Assembly: GCA_964383905.1 (NCBI GenBank)
Contig: CAYLJO010000034.1
Span: 1 to 39,084 of the forward strand
Reading direction: 5' to 3'
Length of the DNA: 39,084 nucleotides
From: CAYLJO01 sp964383905
GTDB taxonomy: Bacteria; Acidobacteriota; Blastocatellia; Pyrinomonadales; Pyrinomonadaceae
Each line of letters begins with the position of its first letter. Position 1 is the stretch's first letter. Made by a program: the position numbers and the translations under genes. The notes under the pieces are model-generated. The model was not told the DNA's origin, ran no database searches, and was given only the letters and a program-made list of their open reading frames with translations. Of this stretch, positions 21,446 through 29,452 are shown piece by piece.

Positions 21446-22350
21446 TCAGCCCCCTTGATAGCCGCATCTGAAGATGCAGCGTTTGTTGTTGCGGTGATGC
21501 AGCTTGGCGCAGGCGACACCGTTAGCGCCTTTCACACGCAGGTAGACTTCCGTGGCCAGGAGCATGCCGAGGGGTGGTGCGGTAAAGTAGATCCAGAGCG
21601 CCGTCCAGACCTGGGCCGAGAGGGCCGAGCCTAACGTCCGCGCCGGATTCATGCTCATCCCCGAAAGCGGCGCTTCAATGCTGATGTAAATAGCTACCAG
21701 CGTCCCGGCAAACAGCCCCGTCCAGCGGGCCAAATGATTTGTGTTGGAGACGGTCAGCACCACCGTCATGAGGATGAAAGAGATCAGCGCCTCGGCGATG
21801 AAAGCAATAACTGGTCCGGACGGGCCGGGAACTGTCGCGACGTAATTGACGGACGGGTCGGCGATCAAAGCGCCGAGAGCCGACGCCGCGATCAGTACGC
21901 CCACTCCCCGCCGGCGAATTGCGCCAGCGTATAGAAGAGCGCGTCCCAGGGCTCAACCTTTCCGAGCCGGAAGAAAGTCAGCGTCACCGACGGGTTGATG
22001 TGTGCGCCCGAGCGCTTACCCCATGGCGAGTAGATGATCGCGATGTTTGTCATACCCATCGCGACGCCCATCAGAACAGATCGCAGCATATTGCCGGCGA
22101 TCACCGGCCGGACGGGGGAGGCCGGATGGAAGAGCAGGGCGGCGAAGGAGCAGGCGGAGACCATAAAAAAGCCGAGCCCGGCGGCTTCGATCAGGTATTC
22201 GGGCCAGTGATTTCCCCACGCGTCATGCATTGATGCGCCCCACCGGCTCTTATTTTGCGGCGCTTCCCGAAACGTCCACCGGGCCGATGACATCATTCTC
22301 GAACGCAGGCCCTCGGGCACACTTCCGCCCATCGGATTTGTCATATCCAT
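21446..22350 (-). pseudogene. Aquaporin / MIP family channel with one frameshift
   Basis: The first frame (22350 to about 21903) has HWPEYLIEAAGLGFFMVSAC and the first pore box GAHINPSVTLTFFRLGKVEP, then YTLAQFAGG. The second frame (about 21902 to 21446) goes on with GVLIAASALGALIADPSVNY and the second pore box SGMSMNPARTLGSAL, ending in CAKLHHRNNKRCIFRCG. One base is missing in the GGCGGGGAG tract near 21900. The two Asn-Pro boxes form the selectivity pore for water or small solutes; the first is NPS instead of NPA. The start may be 22350, 22344 or the ATG at 22230, which would give a typical length of about 260 residues. An ECF-type motif lies 175 bases upstream. The break is in a G-run, so a sequencing error is likely. 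Confidence 0.85.
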
Positions 22351-22524
22351 CTTTCAGTCTCATCCGTGCTGCTCTGGCGAGGGGTTGTTAAAGCGTCGTT
22401 CGGTGCGAATCTGCTGCCCTGGCTATCAACGACGCGGCGTCCCCACCGGACTGTTTGGCGTGCTCTCGAAGCTCAATGATCAAGTACCAAGGTCTTTGAC
22501 GAAAGCGGCTGCCCCACCCGCCTC

Positions 22525-22554
22525 ATTGGTCGTCCGAGGCGTGAAATCCTTAAA
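22525..22554 (-). promoter_or_regulatory. ECF-type promoter motif P2 (aquaporin)
   Basis: The minus strand reads TTTAAGG, 15 bases, CGACCAAT, preceded by AATTTTC. The arrangement matches P1, P3 and P4, with one change in the first block (TTTAAGG for TGTAAGG). It points at the aquaporin gene. It lies just past the end of the small CxxC gene, so it is not inside a reading frame that I accept. Confidence 0.6.
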
Positions 22555-22578
22555 GAAAATTCGGCATCAATCTTAGGT

Positions 22579-22845
22579 CTAAGCGGCTCCGGATTGTGCC
22601 GTGCCGGGCGAGCTGAAGTAGTAAGGCCCCTGCATTTTCCAGTTCTCGAGGTTGAACCTGCGGTGGGCGCCGCAATCAAGACAGGCGCGATAAGTTTCAT
22701 GGCCGCGGGTGAAAGGCCGGCTTATATCCGTGTGCCAGCATTTGAATAACCTGGCGGCGAGACCGACCGGAATCGACAATAAATTCTTCAAATCACCGGG
22801 CTCGTTACGTCGGGTTTGTTTGATGATTGCTTCCGCGGCTTGCAT
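22579..22845 (-). CDS. Small CxxC hypothetical protein
   Basis: This 88-residue protein has an N-terminal helical part (MQAAEAIIKQ) and a cysteine region: LFKCWHTDISRPFTRGHETY followed by RACLDCGAHRRFNLENWK and GPYYF. The Cys-Trp-His and CLDCG residues could bind zinc. Similar short proteins with SRPFTRG...TYR.CLDCGA are, as I recall, common in Acidobacteriota, but no function is known. No strong ribosome site is seen; AAGAG lies seven bases before the ATG. It is on the same strand as the sigma-factor locus and the aquaporin. Confidence 0.6.
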   Translation of the reverse strand: MQAAEAIIKQTRRNEPGDLKNLLSIPVGLAARLFKCWHTDISRPFTRGHETYRACLDCGAHRRFNLENWKMQGPYYFSSPGTAQSGAA

Positions 22846-23153
22846 GATGACTCTTAGTACCTTTCTCGCGATCAGAATAACGCTGACTGTAGGAATGTAA
22901 GTGGCATGAAGCTCACTTCCACGAGCTCTTCTGCTCTGGTTGCCATCTTCTACATGCCCAGCCTTCTTCGCTTGAGCAGCCTCTTTTTAATGACCAATCT
23001 CCTCCTCATGACCCTCAGCCTCCGGCCCTTAAAATTGATCCTCCATCTAACCCTTTTCCTGATACATCATCAGGCATCCTTCAAAACTGCTTCATCTACG
23101 TATTGGTCGTAGATGCCACCAAAAACTTACAAGAAAATTTGCGGGAAGCTGAA
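22846..23153. other. 308-base region with promoter motif P3 and degenerate coding traces
   Basis: The region after P3 holds two very short minus-strand frames (20 codons at 23015-23077 and 19 codons at 22950-23009). One further frame, interrupted by stops, reads GPEAEGHEEEIGH and KEAAQAKKAGHVEDGNQSRR, which looks like a decayed small protein rich in Glu, His and Lys. No intact gene can be supported. Confidence 0.35.
23102..23131 (-). promoter_or_regulatory. ECF-type promoter motif P3
   Basis: The minus strand reads TGTAAGT, 15 bases, CGACCAAT, preceded by AATTTTCT. It starts 22 bases after the stop of the second anti-sigma copy, the same position as P4 after the first copy. Only decayed small frames lie downstream. 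Confidence 0.6.
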
Positions 23154-23474
23154 TTACCGGGCCTTGCGGTTGAAAGAGCGTTTGAGACGCTCGCGCGCCT
23201 TCGGGGGGAGAGCATTGGTTGGGGAAGTCTCTTCGCGTGAGATTTGAGCGGCCCGGCCGCGGAGGGTGGCTCTCATGAAGCGCAGTTGTTGAAGATACCA
23301 GACACACCAGTTACAGACGAGCAGGTGAAGCTTTAACACCACTCGCTCCCGCACTGTGAGTGAATGCTCCAGCGACTGCGACATTACCGGGGCTAACTCT
23401 TTGCAGGAAGGAAGCCTGCGGAGTAGCCACCGCCTGACTTTCCTCTTAGCAGTAATGTAAATGTGTGGTGCCAT
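23154..23474 (-). CDS. Orphan zinc-binding anti-sigma-like protein (second copy)
   Basis: This 106-residue protein aligns without gaps to the anti-sigma protein at 23899-24219, with 52 of 106 residues identical by my count. The shared core is RRLPSCKELAPVMSQSLE and LKLHLLVCNWCVWYL, with HxxxCxxC plus an earlier Cys, the zf-HC2 zinc site used by anti-sigma factors. There is no membrane segment, so it would be cytoplasmic. It has no sigma gene directly upstream; instead a subtilase fragment lies there. The equal length of the two copies supports the start at 23474, although the frame is open to 23582. It may still bind the nearby sigma factor or be a relic of a tandem duplication. Confidence 0.72.
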   Translation of the reverse strand: MAPHIYITAKRKVRRWLLRRLPSCKELAPVMSQSLEHSLTVRERVVLKLHLLVCNWCVWYLQQLRFMRATLRGRAAQISREETSPTNALPPKARERLKRSFNRKAR

Positions 23475-23484
23475 CGCTAGCGCC

Positions 23485-23766
23485 TTATAAGCTGTAAGTT
23501 GAGTTCGAGGCGCGGCCGGTAGCGGATGCGCTGGTAAAAAGATCGAGAGACGCTTCCTGGCCGGTAATGTCTTTAAAGGCAACGATTCGGCTGGTAGGCT
23601 CGGTCAGGTCGGGGTGGGGATAAAAACCGGAATCGAGAAAGGCAATAGTCACCCCCTTACCTGTATAGTCCTCTATAGTGTTCAGCCTGACATGTGTTGG
23701 GATGACGGCAAAGCGGTTCGGCGCATGTTGATGCTCATGCGCCGCAACCTTAGCTGATACACTCAT
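23485..23766 (-). pseudogene. N-terminal fragment of a subtilisin-like (S8) peptidase
   Basis: The 93 codons include YTGKGVTIAFLDSGFYPHPD, which is the strand and loop holding the catalytic Asp of S8 proteases. IVAFKDITGQEAS follows and then the frame stops. The His and Ser regions of the fold are absent, and the second anti-sigma copy begins 11 bases beyond the stop. The fragment is therefore a truncated gene, probably cut by a deletion. There is no signal peptide. An AAAGGAG lies before the ATG, and promoter motif P4 is about 80 bases upstream. In an intact locus the order would be sigma, anti-sigma, promoter, protease. Confidence 0.68.
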
Positions 23767-23847
23767 AGACTCTTTTCGCGCTCCTTTAGCTGACCCGTAG
23801 AGATGACCCTGCCCCGATCATTCTCCGGGGACACTGCATCCCTATAC

Positions 23848-23877
23848 GTTTGTCGGCTGAAAGGCGAAAACCTTACA
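23848..23877 (-). promoter_or_regulatory. ECF-type promoter motif P4
   Basis: The minus strand reads TGTAAGG, 15 bases, CGACAAAC, preceded by AAAAATTC. It lies 21 bases after the anti-sigma stop and points at the subtilase fragment. It is the copy closest to the sigma gene. Confidence 0.6.
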
Positions 23878-23898
23878 GAATTTTTAGGGAGAGGAAAT

Positions 23899-24219
23899 TT
23901 ACTGATTACCTGCTTGGAGGGCGCGCTTAATACGTTCGCGCGCTTCTGTGGAAAGAGAGATGCCGGAAGAAGCTTCGCCGTCTGTCACTCTGCTGGCTCG
24001 GTTGCGGAGTGTATCTCTCATCAAATGTAGGTGCTCCAGATACCAGACACACCAGATACAGACCCACAGGTGAAGCTTCAGTTCGATACGCTCGCGTAGG
24101 TTGAGTGGGCGCTCCAGCGACTGCGACATTACCGACACCATCTTCTGACAGGTCGGCAGCTTACGGAGCAGCCAGTATCTCAACGCGTGCATTGCTTTGT
24201 CGTAAAGCTTGAGCCGCAT
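23899..24219 (-). CDS. Cytoplasmic zf-HC2 anti-sigma factor
   Basis: This 106-residue protein has LRKLPTCQKMVSVMSQSLER and LKLHLWVCIWCVWYLEHL. The HxxxCxxC group with the earlier Cys is the zinc-binding anti-sigma domain that holds an ECF sigma factor inactive. There is no membrane helix, so release is more likely triggered by a cytoplasmic redox or zinc signal than by membrane proteolysis; this is inference. Its ATG is two bases after the TAA of the sigma gene, so the two are translated together in near-equal amounts. A related copy of identical length lies at 23154-23474. Confidence 0.8.
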   Translation of the reverse strand: MRLKLYDKAMHALRYWLLRKLPTCQKMVSVMSQSLERPLNLRERIELKLHLWVCIWCVWYLEHLHLMRDTLRNRASRVTDGEASSGISLSTEARERIKRALQAGNQ

Positions 24220-24221
24220 CT

Positions 24222-24839
24222 TTAATGTTTAACCGGCTCCCGCCTGAACCAGTTCAGCTCGATGCAATTCCTGAGGTGCATGCGCGCGCGGTGAAGCATG
24301 ACCCACAGATTATTGACCGTGACGCCCAAAATCTCACAGATCTCTTCGCTGCCCAGGCCGTCTATCTCGCGCAGCGTGAAGGCGCTGGCGGTCCGCGCCG
24401 GCAGGGGGGACACACACCGGTTAAAGACCTCCCAGAACTCGCCCTGCTCAAGCAGCTCCGCGGGGTTGGCATGCCACTCAATTGGTGCGCGCTCAGCTTT
24501 CCAGTGGTCTACCCACTCCCCCGATTCCCTGAAAAGCTCATCGTGCTCAAACGCGTCGCCTTCGAGCTGATTGACCGGGGTCTCGCGGCTCAGTCGGCGA
24601 AAATGGTCGGTAATCTTATGTTTAAGAATTCCCACCAGCCACGTCCTCTCAGAGCCGCGGCCGGCGAAATTGCTGCGGGCTTGAAGGGCCGCCAGTAGAG
24701 CTTCCTGCACAACGTCCTCGGCGACCGAAGCATCACGGAGACGAAACATCGCGTACCTGAACAGATAATCCCCGTGCCGGTCCACCCATGTGCTGGGATC
24801 GGCGGATATAACGGTGGCAACACTTAGTCCGTCATTCAT
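24222..24839 (-). CDS. ECF-type RNA polymerase sigma factor
   Basis: This 205-residue sigma factor has region 2 at about residues 20-88: YLFRYAMFRLRDASVAEDVV, then QEALLAALQA and TWLVGILKHKITDHFRRLSR. Region 4 is at about 145-200: ASAFTLREIDGLGSEEICEI and LGVTVNNLWVMLHRARMHLR, a helix-turn-helix. Region 3 is missing, as in all ECF factors. The linker is long and rich in acidic residues and Trp. No Shine-Dalgarno is visible before the ATG. The anti-sigma gene follows after two bases. Four promoter-like motifs of one type lie within 5 kb downstream and are the likely targets. No copy of the motif was found before the sigma gene itself, so autoregulation through it is not supported. Confidence 0.9.
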   Translation of the reverse strand: MNDGLSVATVISADPSTWVDRHGDYLFRYAMFRLRDASVAEDVVQEALLAALQARSNFAGRGSERTWLVGILKHKITDHFRRLSRETPVNQLEGDAFEHDELFRESGEWVDHWKAERAPIEWHANPAELLEQGEFWEVFNRCVSPLPARTASAFTLREIDGLGSEEICEILGVTVNNLWVMLHRARMHLRNCIELNWFRREPVKH

Positions 24840-25116
24840 AGGGGGTCGGCGCCGGCGAGCGCGACTCGGCTTTCGCCCGGACCAGGGGGAGCGCCCTCCG
24901 GTTTACTTACCTTACTTTTTAGAGAAAAACCGGCGCTTATTTAACATCATGTGACCGTCAACCGCGCCGGCGTAGTTTGATATTGGGCCCGGCATTTGGT
25001 CTATTCCCTGGAGGACGTAGGGTAATCTATACTGCGCGTAACATCAACGGGATTTTCAGAGCGTTTTGACATTCAATAGGAGACGCGGGCATTCAGAAGC
25101 TACGAGAGGCGGCGCC

Positions 25117-25305
25117 ATGAATCTTATCCCATGTCGCGACTGCGGGGGAATGATTTCCTCTTCTTCCAGGGGTTGCCCCAAATGCGCACGGAACTTAGAG
25201 GCCGAACGGATGATCGAAAGGATCTTAAGTATCGTCATCGCGCTCGCGATACTTTTATTCGGGGTCACCTTTTTGATCGGTTTATTAGCGTATAGAAACC
25301 GTTAG
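25117..25305 (+). CDS. Small zinc-ribbon membrane protein
   Basis: This 62-residue protein has two CxxC pairs at the N-terminus (CRDC and CPKC, 12 residues between) that can form a zinc ribbon. One membrane helix, ILSIVIALAILLFGVTFLIG, follows near the C-terminus. GAGAGG at 25104-25109 lies seven bases before the ATG and decides this start over the longer frame from 25066. The function is unknown. It is the only plus-strand gene in this part and is divergent from the sigma gene, with about 277 bases between them in which I see nothing else. Confidence 0.68.
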   Translation: MNLIPCRDCGGMISSSSRGCPKCARNLEAERMIERILSIVIALAILLFGVTFLIGLLAYRNR

Positions 25306-25389
25306 GATGAATACCCTGCGCGACAGAGGGCTCCGCAATATAGCAGCCTCAACTACGCAGAATTCGAAAACGGAGCGACTAATGATTCT

Positions 25390-27717
25390 CTACGGCCCGC
25401 AGTCGGCATTGCTGCGAGTGGTGACGGGGCTGAACCGTCTCTGATATTCAATCGAGGTGATGAACGAACAGACCATCCCGAGGAAATTCCCCGGCTCCCG
25501 GTTATTGAGTACGTCCAGCCAGAAATCGTACCCCCTCTGGTCCGGATCTCGTCTGAGATAGCCGAAGTACTGCATCAGCACGAATGCCGGGTTAAACTCT
25601 CGGTCCTTGAGATCCTTAATCTCGACGACGTCCTGGAGCACTTGCGCTCTGGTCTTGCCGCTATTGACCATCGCCTGGATCTGCCGCTGGCGCTCGCCGG
25701 CGAAGGGCGTCAGCCCCGCCCGATCAAACAGGTGGTTGACGAATTGATCAGGCGTCCAACTCGCCGGATACTCTTGCAGGAAGGGCGCGCTTTGGACCCA
25801 ACTGTCGGCAAAGATACTCTTGCTCTGTTCCAAATTTGGGCCGCCCACCACCTGGCTTCCGCCGTCCATGAACTCGCCGTAGCTCGGCTGACGGCCCAGT
25901 GCGGCTTTGTAAAGGCGATAGATGAAATAGCCGGTCTCCTGAAACTCTGTCGCGGTGAAGAAGGCGGCGCTCACACCGGCGCGCCGGGAGTTGACGCAGG
26001 CCGCGTTCGCGCCGCATCGCGTGATCTGATCGGTCCAGTACGAGAGTCCGTCCTGATCCGGCTCACGGTTGAGGAAATCAAAGTAGTGCTGGTAGACGAA
26101 GAACTGCGCGTCGTCAATCGCGTTTGTTGAGGGCGGCGACTGGATCACAGTAACAGTCTGGCCCGCGATATTCAGAGTCCCGCGGCGCGGGCCAGCACCG
26201 CTATCAGGGGCCACGGAGTAGCCCACGCTGCCGCTTCCCGTCCCGGTCCTACCGGAAGTGATGCTGAGGAAATCAGAATTGCTCACGGCCATCCAGCTAC
26301 ACCCGTCGGGTACAGTGATGCTCACGTTGCCGCTTCCGCCGTCAGGCGTCAAAGTCTGGATTACCGGCGATAAAGAGAAGGCGCAGACTGTTGGATTGCG
26401 CAACGCACGTGCGATGTTCAGTCGCCCGCCGGATGCGACCTTGCCCGCCCACTGCGGAAGTTGATCGGCGTTGTTAATGAGGGTCGCTTTCAGGGACGCG
26501 GCCGAGAGTGATGGATTATAAGCGGCGAGCAATGCGGCGGCACCGGCCACGTGCGGCGTCGCCATCGACGTGCCACTTAAGAGTCTGTAGCTTGATGCGC
26601 CGAGATAAGTGCTCAAGATACCGGCGCCGGGGGCGGCCAATTGCACGCTCTTTGCGCCATAGCTGGAGAACGTGGCGCGATTATCGGATGAGTCTGAAGC
26701 CGCGACCGCGATGACGCTGGGCGAATCGTAGCTTGCCGGGTAGAAAGGGGCGGCATCATTATCACTGGCGCTGTTGCCGGCGGCGCAGACGTTGAGGATA
26801 TCCGCGTTACCCGCGGCGTCGATGGCATCCTTCAAGGCTTGATCGTAATGCGCAGCCTCCGGCGCCCCGCCCCAGCTACTATTAGTGACGCGGATGTTGA
26901 CGCCCCGTTTTTTCATCATCGTCACATACTGGAAGGCCTTGACGACACTCGCAGAGGTTCCGTTTCCGCCCGCATTGTGTGACTTGACCGCCATCATGCT
27001 CACAGACCAGTTGAGACCCGCGACGCCTTTTCCATTATTGCCGACCGCGCCGATGATTCCCGCGACGTGCGTGCCGTGGCCGTTATCATCCTTCGGGTCG
27101 GAGGTATCGGCGATCGTGTTAATGCCGTAGATGTCATCCGCGTAGCCGTTACCGTCATCGTCAATGCCGTTGGTTGCTTTATCATGACCGCCCGCGTCGA
27201 GGCCCGTCTCGCCGGGGTTGCGCCACATGTTGGCGCTCAGGTCTTCATGGGTGTAATCAACTCCGAGGTCGATGACGGCGACCACAACGTTCGTCTTGCC
27301 GGTGGTCAAGTCCCACGCCGACGGCGCTTGAATCTTCAGCATCCCGTACTGCTCGCCGAACCTTGCGTCGTCAGGAACGGCCAGCGCTTTGTAGATAAAG
27401 TTAGGCTGCGCGGCGACGACGCCCGGCATGTTCCGGTAATGCGCCATCCCCTCACCCACGCTCATGCCCTGCGGCAAGCGCACATGCTGCCAGTTGATCG
27501 AAGGAAAGTCCTGAATCCTCTCGGCCCCGGCCGGAAGCTGGCGTGAGACGCCGGCCCTTTTCCATGAACCGTCGCCTTCGCCCTTGAGCTTAATCAACAA
27601 TTCGGCCTCGACGTAATCCCCACCGGGCGCGCTGCCGGCCTGCTGTCTAACCGGGCAAATAGCCTGTAACGCGATAAAGAGGACAGCAAACAGCACCCAA
27701 CACTTTGCTTTTTTCAT
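25390..27717 (-). CDS. Secreted S8 serine peptidase with BACON-like and DUF4214-like domains
   Basis: This 775-residue protein starts with a signal peptide (CWVLFAVLFIALQAICPV). Residues about 35-110 resemble the propeptide of fervidolysin-type proteases. The catalytic domain has Asp150 in VVAVIDLGVDYTHEDL, His214 in DNGHGTHVAG, the oxyanion Asn315 in CAAGNSASD and Ser384 in LSGTSMATPHVAGAAALLAA. A calcium loop GIDDDGNGYADD lies between Asp and His. Residues about 440-530 form a beta domain like BACON modules. The C-terminal 240 residues repeat DUF4214-like helical units with NREPDQDGLSYWTDQI and RRDPDQRGYDFWLDVL. These units are found in extracellular proteins of Acidobacteriota and may bind surface sugars. 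No ribosome site is clear before the ATG. It is complete, unlike the subtilase fragment at 23.5 kb. Confidence 0.9.
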   Translation of the reverse strand: MKKAKCWVLFAVLFIALQAICPVRQQAGSAPGGDYVEAELLIKLKGEGDGSWKRAGVSRQLPAGAERIQDFPSINWQHVRLPQGMSVGEGMAHYRNMPGVVAAQPNFIYKALAVPDDARFGEQYGMLKIQAPSAWDLTTGKTNVVVAVIDLGVDYTHEDLSANMWRNPGETGLDAGGHDKATNGIDDDGNGYADDIYGINTIADTSDPKDDNGHGTHVAGIIGAVGNNGKGVAGLNWSVSMMAVKSHNAGGNGTSASVVKAFQYVTMMKKRGVNIRVTNSSWGGAPEAAHYDQALKDAIDAAGNADILNVCAAGNSASDNDAAPFYPASYDSPSVIAVAASDSSDNRATFSSYGAKSVQLAAPGAGILSTYLGASSYRLLSGTSMATPHVAGAAALLAAYNPSLSAASLKATLINNADQLPQWAGKVASGGRLNIARALRNPTVCAFSLSPVIQTLTPDGGSGNVSITVPDGCSWMAVSNSDFLSITSGRTGTGSGSVGYSVAPDSGAGPRRGTLNIAGQTVTVIQSPPSTNAIDDAQFFVYQHYFDFLNREPDQDGLSYWTDQITRCGANAACVNSRRAGVSAAFFTATEFQETGYFIYRLYKAALGRQPSYGEFMDGGSQVVGGPNLEQSKSIFADSWVQSAPFLQEYPASWTPDQFVNHLFDRAGLTPFAGERQRQIQAMVNSGKTRAQVLQDVVEIKDLKDREFNPAFVLMQYFGYLRRDPDQRGYDFWLDVLNNREPGNFLGMVCSFITSIEYQRRFSPVTTRSNADCGP

Positions 27718-27850
27718 GACACTGCTTACTAATCTCGCGCGGGGAAGGACTCTTTTATGACTTTGCTGATAAACATCCGGCCCGCGCTTCTCTGACGGGC
27801 GGCTGAAAGGTGCGTCGGCTATTTAATCGCCGGTCCGAATTTTGCTGGCA

Positions 27851-29266
27851 CTAGCAATCACAGGACCCGCAGCAATCACCGCAGCCATCATCGCAGCAGC
27901 AGCAACAGCAATCCACATCGCCACAGCCATCGCCACAACCGCTTAGACACCCACGCTTCTGGCTCGGGACAGGGGCTTCCGGCGGCTCGCCCTGCGGAGT
28001 AACGGGAGGAGGAGTCGGCCACCCCCCGTCCGGGGTGCCGCCAGACGACGGGGTAGAAAAGAGGCTCGGCAGCAGCTTGAATGGGGCGGCCATCACGGAG
28101 CCGAGCGCCGCGCTGATGAACATCAGGTTGAGCGCAACATCCATGCATTCCCGGTATGAGACGGCCGCCGCCACCTGGCGCGGGAAAACAAGCGCCACCA
28201 TCAGGACTGAGGCAAACACAAGCGGCGTCTGCAGCAAAGTGAAGATGGATGACGGGTGGCCGGCGCGGTATTTTTCCGTCATCTTTTTACTCTGCGTGAG
28301 GGCGGCAATCAAGCGCGCGCTAAAATTTATCTGCGCCCCGGAATCCGCTTTGCAAGCGTGGCCTACCACCGGCAATCGACGGCCAAGCTTGCGCGTCAGG
28401 TTCTCTTTCAAGCGTGAGGTGAAGCGCGCAGTACAATCAGGGGATAAGGGCAACTGTTGGAGCCTTTCTTCAATTTCCGCTTCGATTGACCTGATCCGCA
28501 CGACGGCCTCCGTGCGGTGTGGTGCCGTCAACCGCCCGTCTGAGATTTGAAAGACCGCTCGGAGCGCGTTGAACTCCTGACGACGCGCATCCTTCTCGAA
28601 ATCCTCGAAGGCGTCAAGCAGGTAAACGAGCCTTCCGAAAGCATAACCAAGCTCGTACATCTCTCGCTGCAAACCGGGGGCACCGGCGACCCGTGCCCCG
28701 TGCTGAAAAACAAGGCCCGTCAAGGCGGCCGTCGGCTCGGCGAGGTGCTCAAGAGTTGCATCAGGCGCGCGTGGGCCTTCGCTTCGACGGACTTCCGCCT
28801 CCCTCTCGTTTTGAATAGCGAACCACCGCCACATCTCTGTCAGAGGAAATTCCCATTGCCTGAGCCTGGAGGATGCGGCGCGAAAGCTCTTTGAGAATAG
28901 TCTGTGCGCAAGCTTCCAGCGATAACGGGCTGAATCTTCGATCTGATCGGCCAGCTTGAAATCGATCATGACGACGGTCGCCGTCGCAGCGACCTGCAGG
29001 GCGAGCGGCATCTCGGCGCCGGAGGTCGGAAGCGAGAGGCAGTTGTACGACTGGTACGAGCGGTTCCACTTGTTGATTAATTGCTCTTGGCCGGAAATGG
29101 CCGTCAGTATTTCCGCTAAAAAGACGGCGTCATAATCGAGCAGCATCCGCGATTTCTGCCCGTAGAGGCTGCCCATTGTTTTGCACGTGCCACAGTAATG
29201 AAGACGGCGATGATACTTCTGATCGGGTGTATACGAACAGGTGCGAGCTTTCATCAACCCGTACAT
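27851..29266 (-). CDS. DUF5685-like protein with cysteine-rich C-terminal tail
   Basis: This 471-residue protein begins MYGLMKARTCSYTPDQKYHR and has HYCGTCKTMGSLYGQKSRM, which is how DUF5685 proteins start. The body is helical, with FKLADQIEDSARYRWKLA and GRLVYLLDAFEDFEKDARR, a pattern like polyprenyl-processing or iron-binding helical folds. Two hydrophobic segments at about residues 350-405 could cross the membrane. A Pro-rich linker follows, then a tail with 14 Cys in about 33 residues, including six in a row (DCCCCCCDD). The tail could bind metal ions. AGGAG lies eight bases before the ATG, and a good promoter lies at 29288-29316. The role is unknown. Confidence 0.75.
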   Translation of the reverse strand: MYGLMKARTCSYTPDQKYHRRLHYCGTCKTMGSLYGQKSRMLLDYDAVFLAEILTAISGQEQLINKWNRSYQSYNCLSLPTSGAEMPLALQVAATATVVMIDFKLADQIEDSARYRWKLAHRLFSKSFRAASSRLRQWEFPLTEMWRWFAIQNEREAEVRRSEGPRAPDATLEHLAEPTAALTGLVFQHGARVAGAPGLQREMYELGYAFGRLVYLLDAFEDFEKDARRQEFNALRAVFQISDGRLTAPHRTEAVVRIRSIEAEIEERLQQLPLSPDCTARFTSRLKENLTRKLGRRLPVVGHACKADSGAQINFSARLIAALTQSKKMTEKYRAGHPSSIFTLLQTPLVFASVLMVALVFPRQVAAAVSYRECMDVALNLMFISAALGSVMAAPFKLLPSLFSTPSSGGTPDGGWPTPPPVTPQGEPPEAPVPSQKRGCLSGCGDGCGDVDCCCCCCDDGCGDCCGSCDC

Positions 29267-29287
29267 TAAGACGTCTCCTGCGGATGG

Positions 29288-29316
29288 AATTTATCAACTA
29301 TGACGCTTGATGCCAA
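29288..29316 (-). promoter_or_regulatory. Sigma-70-like promoter of the DUF5685-like gene
   Basis: The minus strand has TTGGCA, a 17-base spacer and TAAATT. The -35 matches five of six consensus bases and the -10 four of six. The predicted start of the transcript lies about 15 bases before the start codon, leaving room for the AGGAG ribosome site. Confidence 0.45.
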
Positions 29317-29452
29317 AGACGCAAAAATCAGATGAAACGCTCTCTTACATAGCAATTAATCCAAACCTGAAGTGCCTTGTTAGGAACGCCCCAATGGCTG
29401 AACGGTCATACTTACCTGCACAGCCGTTTGATAAGATAAGACGATAGGAAAG

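Noticed and set aside
22906..23112. A hydrophobic 68-codon plus-strand frame (Leu-rich, membrane-like).
   Set aside because: It has low-complexity Leu/Ser/Thr content, lies opposite decayed minus-strand coding traces and overlaps promoter motif P3.
24905..24916. A possible fifth ECF-type motif before the sigma gene (GTAAGG-like on the minus strand).
   Set aside because: The sequence 15 bases downstream does not contain CGACNAA, so it does not fit the other four sites.
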